Below, piece by piece: positions 34,689 to 46,154 of a DNA stretch of 64,000 bases (the first letter of the stretch is position 1; every line of letters begins with the position of its first letter). The DNA comes from Dryocosmus kuriphilus (Eukaryota; Arthropoda; Insecta; Hymenoptera; Cynipidae): assembly GCA_038277395.1 (NCBI GenBank), contig CM076196.1, forward strand, positions 88,291,786-88,355,785, given 5' to 3'. The notes below the pieces were generated by a model, which had not been told where the DNA came from, did not search any database, and worked only from the letters and a program-made list of their open reading frames with translations. The translations under genes were made by a program, and so were the position numbers.

Positions 34689-36484
34689 GTAAACAAAGTA
34701 TATGAAATTTAAATTAAATTATCAATATATAAACGTGAAATATGAAATCTCCTGAAAAAAATTGCATTAATTCCAATGAATTGGAATAGCCCAGCTTTTA
34801 ATAGGACAAAGTGAGGCTACTTTTACACGGAAAATATAATTAACTTTTTGAAATTTTGTGAAAATCTGATGTAACGCCATTAAAATTTATTAAAACTCCC
34901 ATGAAAACACAGGCGATCCCTGAATACTAATCAAATATCTGCCAATAAAGTTTTTAAACCACTTGAAATTCTATGAAACACCCTGAAATATCATGAAGTT
35001 CAGAAATTTCAGGACTAGTTCAAAATTGATTTTTGGAGTTCCAGAGAGCCATAAAATAGTTACAAACTATGGCGCTGTTTTTTTTGGGATTTTCAAAATT
35101 TTTTAAATAAGAGTGCCGTCGACAGAGGATATTATGGTGCATTTCGGTGTAAATATGGGACAACATTTATATTCTATAACTGCATGGAACTTTTCTTCTT
35201 TATAATAGGCGACTTTCTGTACATCTTATAGACAATATTCGTAGGACATACAGTAAAATGCCAACAATAAAACAAAATTATCTACGGTGTAATACCCTAA
35301 AGTCATAATAGTCCCGGCTGAAGGTGGGTAGTTTTCACGTATAGGGGCTGTTTTTTGAAAATTTATTTATTTCCACTTGTTTTCGAGTTGCAAGTTTTTT
35401 TAAACGCCAAGAAATTTTAAAATATTCTGTAAGATACATACCATGAAAAATCATCCAATCCCGTTCGTGTCATTATAGGTAAACAAGCACCACGACCAAA
35501 TCTCATGAAATCTTACGAAATACCGTCAATTATCATTAATATTATTTAAATCATATAAAATTATATGAAATTCTGCTAAATTCCATGAAATAATTTCTAA
35601 AATTCTAAAATATTCTATGGCATACAATTATTTGATATCCTCTGTATGCTACATGAAACTATTCGAAATTTTTAATAATGCAAATAAAAGCAGCTCCAGA
35701 ATTCTGTTACATGGAGTCCCATCGCATAACACTCTAAATCTGTGAACTTATATTAGCCTTCTCATAATTCAATAAAATTCCACAAAATCCAATGTAATTC
35801 TATAAAATAATAAAGAAAACAACAAAAAAAACCATTTTTTTAGAAACTTGATTCCATAAAAATTGATTGAATCTGCCTAATAAATTATAAAGTCCATTTA
35901 CTTGAAATTTCATGAAATATCATGAATTTTTCCAACATTCCATAAAATACTGCAAACTTACGTGAAATTGTTTAACATTCAAAGAATTTTCACATTTTCA
36001 TACTTCATGATTGAATGCTTTAAAACCCTACTTAATCCCATTAAATATATTAAAGGTTTGTGAAGACCCATGAAAAGTGCAATTCCATTAAAATTTCTTG
36101 AAATTCCGTGCAAACCTAACAATATATTGTATTTTGTCATTATTGTAAATCATTGATATTAATTAAAATCCTTTTTAAACTGCAAATAAAATACCGTGAA
36201 TTCCAATTAAATCTAAAATGTAATGAACTCTCTTGAAATTTCAAAAAATGTAACATGAAATTTGACAACATCTATTAAAGTCTCTCGAAATCCCTTGAAA
36301 TTCTCTGAAATTTCATGCAATATCATGAAATCTAGAGAATCCTATGAATCCTAATCCTTGAAGTTCTATAACATCCTCTCTAAAATATAGTTCTCCCCCA
36401 CACTCAAAATCCAAGTAATGAACCCCTCAATACATTCATTGACGCCGAAAATTTTCTTCATTTTCTTTGCCTCTAACATTATTC
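34689..36484 (+). repeat. trehalase intron: cryptically simple DNA of CATGAAATTC-like words
   Basis: About 34860-36370 is filled with degenerate copies of TGAAATTCCATGAAAT spaced about 10-20 bases apart, the pattern of a decayed short-period repeat. It contains no exon or element. Confidence 0.5.
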
Positions 36485-36488
36485 AATC
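36485..36488. repeat. left target-site duplication AATC
   Basis: AATC directly precedes the GAACCTCCC end of the transposon and is repeated at 40427-40430 after the other end. Four bases could match by chance, but both copies sit exactly at the point where inverted-repeat similarity stops. Confidence 0.6.
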
Positions 36489-37326
36489 GAACCTCCCGAA
36501 GTCAAAAGTGGATACGCATGGATTCAGTGTGAGAAGTATTGTCCAGAACGTCAATTTTAAAAATTGTTCAAATGTTAATTTTAAGAACCGATATTTGTAG
36601 AGAATTTCAAAGCGCATCTTTTCTTCCTTTTGCAAAATTTTGTAGCTTTTTTAGTTTTTTAAATAATTGGAAAAAAGTATATTTTTTTTAAAACAAAAAA
36701 TTTTAACCTTTTTTAACTTCAACTAGCCCTAACTTAGCCAATTTTCAGAGTTTTTTGCTTTAATTAATAACAGATCACGTGTTTAAGTCTTCTAAGACTA
36801 ACTAAAAATTAAAAAAGTAAATATTGTTATAAACAAAAAAGTTGTTAATTATTTGTTTAGACATTGTAAAAATCATGAATTATAATCTTCAAGCGCTTCG
36901 TTTAGCGAGCGAATTTTGAGCAACGATAAACTTCCAGTGAGAAAGTTGTGGACGAATGTTGAAAGAAGTTTTTTAGAAAGTTTGACATCAATCGAATTGA
37001 TGGTTTAAAAATTATTAATATTTCAAGACGCAAACGGCTGGACGTCTGGTGCGTGGAATGTACCGAGAGTCCACACGACGTGAAATGCCACTCTCGCTAC
37101 ATTTTGCCATCAACAATGATGAAAATTTTTTCAATTCATATGTTTAAATATTGAATAATACCAAAGTGTAATAATTAAATGTGTTAATAACTTAACCCAC
37201 TTTAATAATAATTATTGAAAATCCTTATCTGCTGTTGGGTTGAGTGCACGTGCTGTAGCTAATGCAGCTTTTAGCGAAAATTTTGAAGGTCATGCAGGCC
37301 AACCAAAACAAACTGTTATTATGGTT
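36489..37326 (+). repeat. left terminal inverted repeat, ~838 bp
   Basis: Pairs along its whole length with 39587-40426. The inner end is marked by AACTGTTATTATGGTT. An internal stretch (about 37236-37320) happens to be open in one frame, but the same applies to the mirror copy. The promoter of the central gene may lie in or just after it. Confidence 0.9.
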
Positions 37327-37505
37327 AGTTGTCCTTCTTGTAAAGAAAGAAACTATAATGTAACAGCCATATTTTGTCAAAGAAATTAAAAAGGGCTATT
37401 TCAGTCATAAGCAGTACACATTTACTTTTATTAAGTATTCTTGCTGTGAAGAATAGTTTGAATAATATTTTTAAAACTGGAATTCTCTAAGTGAAGAATT
37501 AGAAA

Positions 37506-39475
37506 ATGACTCGAGGCAGAAAAAGAAGTAGGACTGAAAGTTCGTGGAATAAGAATAAAAAGAAATGTGCCAAAAATAAGGTAAAATCGAAATTCGTCCA
37601 TTTTCGCCATTAAAAAGTAAATTTTAAACTTTTTTCATCATAATTTTCGTATTTTCAATACTTTATTTTAAAATCAATTTTACTTTTAAAAGATTCTTCT
37701 ATATGGGTACTGGATTTAAATAATTTTCTGATGTTAAATTTTTATCGATTACTGGTCCAAATAATTTTTTGGAGAAACGAGAAAAAATCTACCTCGGGAT
37801 TCCTAGAATATTTTTTTTTATATTTCAGGGAAAACAGTATATCGCTAAGTCAAAAATTGGTGAAAACAATGTAACCTTGAAAACAGTTGCAGTGAGATCC
37901 TTCAAAGTTGCACAGTCTTGCTGTAGAGATAAATGTTTTGAGAAGATTTCATTGGATCAACAAAAAACATTACATAAAAGATTTTGGGATCTGGGTGATT
38001 ATCATAAACAAAATTTGCTTCTTCGTGGAATGCTAAAATGTAATGATCCTGATGAAACGGAAGCCAAGGAAAAACTTCGCTTAATCAAATGGACGTATTT
38101 ATTCCCTACTGAAGAGAATAACATTACAGTTTGTAAAACTTTTTTCTGTAATTTTCTGCGTTTAGGTGAAAAACGAGTTGAAACCGTTCAAAAAAAACTC
38201 TTAAATAATCAGTCTTTGGCAAATTTAGAAGGTGGACGACGTGAAAATCAGGTTAAGTTATCAGAAAATATTAAGCAAATGATACTGAAGCATTGTGAAT
38301 CAATTCCACATAAATGTTCACATTATAAACGCAATTCGACTGGTTTAAAACATTTTGAAAATCCAGCACTAAATTTAAAGACTCTTTACACATTGTTTGG
38401 AGAATATTTTTCCCAAAACGCAAGTGGGGAAAAACTGCCAATAAGTGAATGCACGTACAGTAATTTTTTTAACTATTTCAGTGGATTCACGTTTGACATA
38501 TGCAACATTTGTTGTAAAAGCGAAACTGATGGTGTAGAAGACCAAGAAACCATAAAGCACAAGGAAAATGCTCAAAGCTACTTTGCATTAAAAAAACAAT
38601 TCCTTTCTGACAAAAGTAGTCTTTGCTGCGAGTTTGATTTTGCACAAAATTTGCCCTTGCCAAAATTACCAGTTTCTGATCAGTTTTATCGACGTTTACT
38701 ATGGCTTTTTCTATTCAATGTGCATATACACAATACGAACAAAAGTTTTATGTTTTCTTTTCTCGAAGGGCTTGCAAAAAAGGGTGCAAGTATTGTCTGT
38801 AGTTTTATTCAGTATGCCATATTGAATAAATATGATAAAATGAAGCACCGCAGCATAACTCTTTTTTCGGATGGATGTCCTGGACAAAATAAAAATTACA
38901 CGGTGCTTAATATTTTAATTTTGCTATCCGTTCATTTGCAAACAGAAATACATTATGTATTTCCAGTTCGAGGCCATTCATTCAACCAGTGCGATAGAAA
39001 TTTTGGTACATATTCCCAAAAATTAAAAAGAATAAAAAAAATAGAAACTTCTGCTGAATATGTGGAACTGATTCGTAATGCTCGTAAGCCTTCCTTCACA
39101 ATGATTGATTCATGCGAAAACATTTTGCAAGATTTTGAAAAATCTTTCAAAGGTAATATGAAAAATCCAAGCAAGCTACAGATCAGTAAAGCTTTTGTTA
39201 TACATTTCTTTCCCGATGGAAAACTCAATGTCTATAATAACTACGAATTAAAAACTCCAACTTCTTTTTCTTTTAAACCTAAGATTCAGCTAATTAACCT
39301 AGAAAAAGTTTCTCCACATCAAATCGGTATTAAAGCTGCTAAAGTGAAGGACGTGCAAAGCCTCTTCAATTATTTGAGTGCCTCTGGGAAAAGATTCTTC
39401 GAAAATTATTTTCAAAAAATTGATCAGAAGAATCAAAACGCAGAAGATACAGAAGGCAGTGAGGATGAGGAGTAA
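37506..39475 (+). CDS. putative transposase, DUF7869-type protein (two exons)
   Basis: Model: exon 1 37506-37580 (ATG, basic MTRGRKRSRTESSWNKN start, probably a nuclear signal), intron with GTAAAA donor and TATATTTCAG acceptor, exon 2 37829-39475, giving 573 residues in phase 0. Recognisable blocks: a cysteine-bearing N-terminal region (SCCRDKCFEKI, then LLLRGML), CEFDFAQNLPLPKLPVSDQF (Asp about 295), LFSDGCPGQNKN (Asp about 373) and RGHSFNQCDRNFG (Asp about 414), plus an acidic C-terminal tail. Arthropod proteins with these blocks are annotated, as far as I recall, only as DUF7869. The three spaced acidic residues on predicted strands suggest an RNase H-like DDE/D nuclease fold, and the TIRs around it make transposase the likely role (inference). 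No stop or frameshift. An alternative start inside the intron (37769, non-ATG) is unlikely. Confidence 0.8.
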
Positions 39476-39586
39476 ATTAATGTACAAAGACTGCGTATTT
39501 GAATCATTTCTTTTAAGAAATTAATCATGTTTCTCATATTTATGTGTATTTTTTTGTTTGCATTATTTAGTAAAAAAAAAATAATA

Positions 39587-40426
39587 AACCATAATAACAG
39601 TTTGTTTTGGTTGGCCTGCATGACCTACAAAATTTTCGCTAAAAGCTGCATTAGCTACAGCACATGCACTCAACCCAACAGCAAATAAGGATTTTCAATA
39701 ATTATTATTAAAGTGCGTTAAGTTATTAACACATTTAATTATTACACTTTGGTATTATTCAATATTTAAACATATGAATTGCAAAAATTTTCATCATTGT
39801 TGATGGCAAAATGTAGCGAGAGTGGCATTTCACGTCGTGTGGACTCTCGGTACATTCCACGCACCAGACGTCCAGTCAGCCGTTTGCGTCTTTAAATATT
39901 AATAATTTTTAAACCATCAATTCGATTGACGTCAAACTTTCTAAAAAACTTCTTTCAACATTCATCCACAACTTTCTCACTGGAAGTTTATCGTTGCTCA
40001 AAATTCGCTCGCTAAACGAAGCGCTTGAAGATTATAATTCATGATTTTTACCATGCCTAAACAAATAATTAACAACTTTTTTGTTTATAGCAATATTTAC
40101 TTTTTTCTTTTTTAGTTAGTCTTAGAAGACTTAAACACGTGATCTGTTATTAATTAAAGCAAAAAATTCTGAAAATTGGCTAAGTTAGGGCGAGTTGCAG
40201 TTAAAAAAGTTTAAAATTTTTTGTTTTCAAAAAATCTACTTTTTTCCAATTATTTCAAAAACTAAAAAAGCTACAAAATTTTGCAAAGGAAGAAAAGATG
40301 CGCTTTGAAATTCTCTACAAATATCGGTTCTTAAAATTAACATTTGAACAATTTTTAAAATTGACGTTCTGGACAATACTTCTCACGCTGAATCTATGCG
40401 TATCCCTTTTTGACTTCGGGAGGTTC
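39587..40426 (-). repeat. right terminal inverted repeat, ~840 bp
   Basis: Inverted copy of 36489-37326. Differences are scattered single bases and short indels. The element's AATAAA-like signals lie at about 39579-39587, just before this arm, so the gene's transcript would end at the arm border. The right AATC duplication is at 40427-40430. Confidence 0.9.
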
Positions 40427-40556
40427 AATCACATTAATGAATTAAGAGTAATTTCCTTTCCTACACATAAATAATTATTCTTAAGTCATTTATAAAATAA
40501 GTGATGTTGACTAATTAAAGTGGATAATCTTATTACAACGAATATTTTACCCGCAG

Positions 40557-40815
40557 GGAAGATTACAAAGTGGCTCAGTCTTTGTCTACTCACAAAGAGA
40601 AAAAGGAAATGTATGAAAATATAAAATCAGGTGCAGAAACTGGTTGGGATTTCTCAGGACGCTGGTTTCTTTCTCGCACCCACATGGGCCAAAGTCCTCA
40701 TCGAAATCTTTCGAATATTGCCACGAAATACATCATTCCTGTAGATCTAAATGCCTTCCTTGAGAGAAATGCCAAATGCCTTAGTAAATTCCATAGCAAA
40801 GTAGGAAACTCTTGG
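40557..40815 (+). CDS. Treh: trehalase exon with the catalytic aspartate
   Basis: Follows TATTTTACCCGCAG and ends before GTAAGT. It reads GAETGWDFSGRWF, the GH37 block whose aspartate is the general acid, then NIATKYIIPVDLNAFLERNA, a typical insect trehalase segment. Its first base completes the arginine of PESYRED. It ends in phase 0 and joins to 53519 over a 12.7-kb intron loaded with repeats. 86 full codons without a stop; the usual ESGWDFSSRW is here ETGWDFSGRW, a conservative change. Confidence 0.96.
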
Positions 40816-40888
40816 GTAAGTCAAAATATTTAAATTGAACTAACTTTTGAGCATTTTTTATATTATTATTATTATTTCCTATATTTTT

Positions 40889-41988
40889 GCATTCTCATCT
40901 CAATGAGAAGGTATTACTTTTATGTGAAAACTCACTTTCGCGGATTTCATGAAATGTTGACGTTTCATGACCCCCTGAATCCGAAAAAAACATGTTTTAC
41001 GTTGATGTCTGTCTGTCGTTCTCGTCGTCGTTGTCGTTATTGTCGTTGTCGTTGTTGTCGTTACCGTAGTAGACTGTGAAAACGATAACTTTCGAAGGAC
41101 TAATCGGATTGGGTTTCGCTTTGGCACACTTCTTTAAAGCGTGAAAGGTAAGGACGAGTTCGTTAACCAGCCACTTTTGAACAACGGTTATGGTTTTATC
41201 CATCAAAAACGGTTTTCACAAAATCAAAAAATCAATTTTCCGGCTAAACTATGCGAGATCCAGTAAATATATATGAACAAGATTGTTCAACTCAAAAAGT
41301 TCTACAAATTTTGATTTAACTATTTTTTTATAAGATGCACAGTTTTGATTTTAATCGAGAAAACGCTATTAAAAAATATAAAAAATACAAATTTCCCGCT
41401 AAAATATAGATGATAAAAAAGAAATGACAATAAACAAAGTTTTTCAACTCAAAAAAATCTACAAATTTTCTTTCTATCATTTTTTTGAACAGACGCGTAG
41501 TTTTTGAGTTATTCGTGAAATATGTTATGAAATATAAAGAAAACCACTTTTCAGCAAAACTATGCAAGATATGAGAAAATATTAACAAGCAGAATTGTTC
41601 ACCTTGGAAAGAGCTACAAAATTTATTTATAAGACTCATCGTTTTACTTTTAAGAATCGAATTCCTGCATTGTGAAAATTTGGAAAATCACTAAAAAACT
41701 TTACCAATCTACAATGTCTTTTAAAAAAATGTAATTATCGAGCCCGAAGCGCGAGTGTCATGATGAGAATGTATTCCTTAAGGACGATAAAACCTTAAGT
41801 AAAATAATTTCTTTTGTAATTTTTAATTTAAAGGTTTATACGATCCATAAACACCGAGAGCGTAGCGCGAGGTAAATAACCTATCGAGCGCGAAGTGCGA
41901 GTGCCAACAGACGCGCGCCTTAGGCGCGCTCATACTTCGCGCGAAGCGCGCGATGAGAATGTGCCCGCTAAGCGGGCAGATTGAGTGT
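40889..41988 (-). repeat. modular GC-palindrome repeat family, copy C (inverted)
   Basis: Starts with ATTCTCATCTCAATGAGAAG, then the complement of the GAAATCCGCGAAAGT block. A GTC/GAC-rich microsatellite follows (about 41005-41070), then AT-rich modules of about 150 bp to 41700. It ends in a run of GC palindromes: CGAGCGCGAAGTGCGAGTG, ACGCGCGCCTTAGGCGCGCT, TTCGCGCGAAGCGCGCGA and GCCCGCTAAGCGGGC (about 41880-41980). Also present is CCTTAAGGACGATAAAACCT. It is the mirror partner of copy D. Confidence 0.75.
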
Positions 41989-42634
41989 GTTCAATGTTCA
42001 GTTCTTAAAAGATGAAAATTCTTGTTTCGAGATAACTAGGTAATAAACATTCTATCGAATTATATCAACTCACTAACTGTAATTTTGAATTGTAAAAGGA
42101 GGATGATGGGATGGAAAACGCGATTTCGCCTGCGATTTTTTATTATTTATTGTTTATTGCTCATAGGTCACAGACGGTTTTTATATAGTTCAATAGATTC
42201 ATTTTGTCAAAACGAATCAATTTCATACTTAAAATATTGCTTTATTCCAAAAATGAAGAAAGTTTTTCTCTTCCAAGCACTAGAAAAATACATACAAATC
42301 TGTACGTATCATAAGCGGCAGTTCAAGTATTACGGAACGCTTTGTTCTAATAATTTTACACCCCCTCCCCCCCGTTACACGTACACGTTTTCTATAGTAA
42401 ATATATGTAACTTTTACATAGGCGTTACACTCCAGCTGCCCCCCCCCCCCCCCCCCCCCAGCTGTGGGACGTAATACTTGAACTTTTGAACGGCCCCTAA
42501 CTTCGTTTGGTCATAGAGTGTTTCAAAATAAATCAATCGAATCGTCTCGTTAAAGTGAACAAAATTAGTACTTATTATGTTAATATATTCCTAACATTTA
42601 AAAAAACTTTGCTTATAAACTGAAAATTAAAAAA
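41989..42634. other. spacer between the inverted repeat copies C and D
   Basis: AT-rich with two C-rich runs (about 42360-42372 and the 21-C tract 42439-42459). A 129-codon frame here passes through the poly-C run as a proline stretch and has no recognisable domain. Confidence 0.5.
42439..42459. repeat. poly-C tract, 21 bases
   Basis: An uninterrupted C run bounded by CAGCTG on the left and AGCTGTG on the right, a small palindromic context. Confidence 0.95.
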
Positions 42635-43912
42635 TCTGCCCTCTTCGCGGGCACATTCTTATCGCGCGCTTCGCGCGAAGTGTGAGCGCGCCTAGGGCGC
42701 GCGGTCTGGTGATCGTCGCGCTTCGCGCTCCGATATATTTAAGCCTCGCGCTTCGCGCACGGATGTTTTTAATCTTTGCACATCGTACTCGTTATTCGTT
42801 ACTTGGGTCTTAAAATTTCAAAACACCTACTTTTAATGGAATTATTAAATTTGAATTTTTGATTAAAAATTACAAAAGAAATTATTTACTTAAGGCTCTA
42901 TCGCCCTCAAGGAAACTCGCGCTTCGCGCTCGACAATTACATTTTTTTAAAACACATTGTAGATTGGTAAAGTTATTTTGTGATTTTTCAAATTTTCACA
43001 ATGCAGGATTTCGATTCTCAAAAGTAAAACGATGAGTCTTACAAATAAATTTTGTAACTCTTTCTAAGGTGAACAATTCTGTTTGTTAATATTTTCTCAT
43101 ATCTTGCATATGTAGTTTTGCTGAAAAGTGGTTTTCTTTATATTTCATAACATATTTCACGAATAACTCAAAAACTACGCATCTGTTAAAAAAAATTATA
43201 GAAAGAAAATTTGTAGATCTTTCTGAGGCAAACAACTTTGTTTATTATTATTTTTCCGTATCTTGCATAGTTTGGCGGGAAATTTGAAAGTCTTGATTTT
43301 TAATAACGTTTTGTCGATTAAAACAAAAACCGTACATTTTATCAAAAAATGTTTAATACAAAATTTGTAGATCTTTTCAATTTGAACAACTTTGTTCATC
43401 ATGATTTTTATCTTATCTTGAATATTTTGGCAAAAAAACACAGTTTTTTTATTTTTAATAACGTTTTCTCGATTAAAACAAAAACCATGAATTTTATCAA
43501 AAAGTGTTTGAAATAAAATTTGTAGATTTTTTTGAGATGAACAATTTTGTTCTCCACTGTTTTTTTTATCTCGCATATTTTAGCCGGAAATTTGATTTCT
43601 TGATTTTGTGAAAACAGTTTTTGATGGATAAACCATAATCACTGATCAAAAACCGCTGGTTAACGAACTCGTTCTTTCTTTTTCGACTCTGAAGAAGTGT
43701 GCCAAAGCGCAATCCAATCTGATGATTCTTTCAAAAGTTCTCGCAGTAATAGACGCCGATGACAACGACAACGACAAGGACAGACAGACAGACACCGTCG
43801 TAAAAACCGTTTTTTTCTCACTCAGGGGTTTTCAAAACGTGGAGATTTGATGAAATCCGCGAAAGTCAGTTTTCACATTAAACTAATACCTCCTCATTGA
43901 GATGAGAATTTA
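42635..43912 (+). repeat. modular GC-palindrome repeat family, copy D
   Basis: Order: GC palindromes (TCTTCGCGGGCACATTC, TCGCGCGCTTCGCGCGAAG, GCGCGCCTAGGGCGCGCG, several CTCGCGCTTCGCGC units, 42635-42950). AT-rich modules of about 145 bp follow from 42960 to 43620, each with an AAAACAAAAACCGT segment. Then come a GAC-rich microsatellite (43755-43795, ending GACAGACAGACAGACACCGT) and the terminal CTCAGGGGTTTTC / GAAATCCGCGAAAGTCA / CTCATTGAGATGAGAAT blocks. Same direction as copy B, opposite to copy C. Confidence 0.75.
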
Positions 43913-46154
43913 AAAATTGAAAAAATCTTTTGAAAAAATGTTTGTTTAGAGATAGTTATAAACATTCTATCAGGTCATATCAACTAGATATCACCCCATA
44001 ATTTAAAAAATTTGGTTTATAGTGCTTCTTATTACTATTAATACTGTGATAAAGAATATTAAAAATTTCAAATTTTTAAAAACTATTTTTTGATATTTCA
44101 CGATATTTAGTCAATTATCCTCAAACCTTTTTGCTAAAAAAGTTTGTATTTCATTAAAATCTGCGTATGAAATTTTTTTTCTCATATAGAATCAAAATTG
44201 AAAATAAATTTACATCTAAAATGATTTTTGAGAAAAATGTAATATTATAAAAAAATTGTCATTCTTATCTGATTCGGATCTAAACTTAACCAATAAAGGG
44301 CAACATTTGCGACTACAATCCCTCCAAATTTTATGATCCTACCTCAAATTGTTTTTGAATTATCATAAAAAGAATGTTGAAACATAAGCATACACACGCA
44401 TGCAGACATTTTATAATTATAGAATTGGAAACACGTATTAAGCGAAGTTCTTTTAACCACTGAATCGCAGATTCCCTCTTGGCAGTTTTATTTGAACTCC
44501 GCTGCGGTCAAAACTAAGTCAGTGTCGAAAGTTTTAGATTTACTCGGTTCATCTGAAAAACGATATTGAAGTTTGAGTTTACGAACGTTGGAAACAGTCT
44601 CTTTGGAATTGATCCAAATGGTCAGATATTAATTTTCAGTAACTCATGAAAACAAATCCCGGATAAATGGAATCTTTTAAACAAATATTTTTCAATTTAG
44701 TTACATGAACTTTGTTATTTCTTAATTAATACAAAATTCGTAGTCCCTCAAAAAATTCTACAAATAGTGTTACAAATTTTATGTTTTTTTTCACAGAAAA
44801 TCGAAATTGTACCATTTCAAAACTCGTGTATCAAGCACTGTGAAAAATGTATTATTTACTTAACGCTTTTAGAGAAGTTCACCAGGAAAAAATATTTTGA
44901 ATTTCAATGACTTTTGCTCTTATAACATTAAATAGTAATTAAATGTACCATTTTAAAAGTTATTACTGAACGCAATTTCCGAGTCACCTGGTTAAATTTT
45001 AAATGGCACTTTTAAGTGGTTTAACACTTTTAGTTTTACGTTTCAAACTTAGTGTCAATTATTATTTATTAGACACTCAATTTGGATTTTGCAGCTACTA
45101 AAATAATCTTTGAAATTCAATTCCAACACTATTTTATACATTCTTGAGTTTATCTTTCTAATTTCATGAAACATCCCTAATATAAATAAGCATTTTAGTA
45201 AAAATTCTATAAAATACACAATAAAATATGTATAAATTAATCAATAATAAGATATTATTTAAATTTAAAACTTGGAATAAAGCTCAATTGAATAAAGGAC
45301 GAGTGGGACAGAATTTTGCTGGATTAGCATGTAAGTACGTTTCCCGGACACGCGTCTCTTTAATTTTTCTCCACATTCGAAAAAGTGGAAGTTCCCACTG
45401 GAATCGGAGACTCTCATTCCTTGAAGAAATGCGTATTTTCAGACAGAAAACCGGATTATAAGAATTAAAATCTTGTTTAATATTAACAATGTTTCCGACC
45501 GGATTTTGTTTTCGTTTTCCAGCTAATTTGATACAACACAAAACAGTTGCAATCGATGAATTGTAAACACACAATCAAATTCACCCAGAATAAACAATAA
45601 ATCTTCTGCTTGCATAAATTGTGCATGGTTCCGAATACGACATTTGTAGTCTGTCACGAAGCTTTTTTTCGATTCATGAAACTGGGCTAATTTCATTTTA
45701 CTCGAGACTGTGTATTTTTGCCAATTTGGTCCCTTTTATAAGTATAGATTGATAACAGGCTACTAACTTTACCCAATAAAATTAACCTTAATGCATAATG
45801 CATACCAATACCAATACATTTATGTATGCCTAGAGGAATTCACTTCCACAAACTTTAGTGGGCAGAAACCACTGCACTGAGGCAGTGATCAGGAATGAAT
45901 GAAATATTTTTTAAGCGGTTTCCTAACACAACCCTTCTAGGACTTTGAATTGCAATTAGTATAGCGTGTAGTAGAGGAATTAGTTAACAAATAATTTAAT
46001 ACAATAATCAAGACCTTAAAAAATTATTATTATCTAATTAAAATTGAAACTTAATCTCGAATTTTTCATGTACTTTAATAATTAACTCATTTGAATAAAT
46101 AACACTGAAATTTCAATTCTTAATATTTTTAAATTCAAGAAGTTTAAACTTGGG
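43913..46154 (+). other. trehalase intron, AT-rich, nothing recognised
   Basis: No exon fitting the trehalase phase, no element ends. Short frames at 45228-45574 on both strands overlap each other and show no family motif. Confidence 0.5.

Larger units (their letters stand above)
36489..40426 (+). mobile_element. long-TIR DNA transposon carrying a DUF7869-type gene
   Basis: A 3938-bp element bounded by inverted repeats of about 838 bp (36489-37326) and 840 bp (39587-40426), beginning GAACCTCCCGAAGTCAAAA and ending with its complement. The arms look roughly 95% or more identical by eye, which suggests a fairly recent insertion. The flanks are AATC duplicates. The only gene inside is the two-exon frame at 37506-39475. 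The layout (long TIRs, one central gene, short duplication) is that of a cut-and-paste DNA transposon. The superfamily could not be assigned to a classical one. It lies in sense orientation within a trehalase intron. Confidence 0.85.

Noticed and set aside
42085..42474. 129-codon open frame between inverted repeat copies
   Set aside because: Ends in a proline run encoded by poly-C, with no domain and AT-rich composition like the surroundings.
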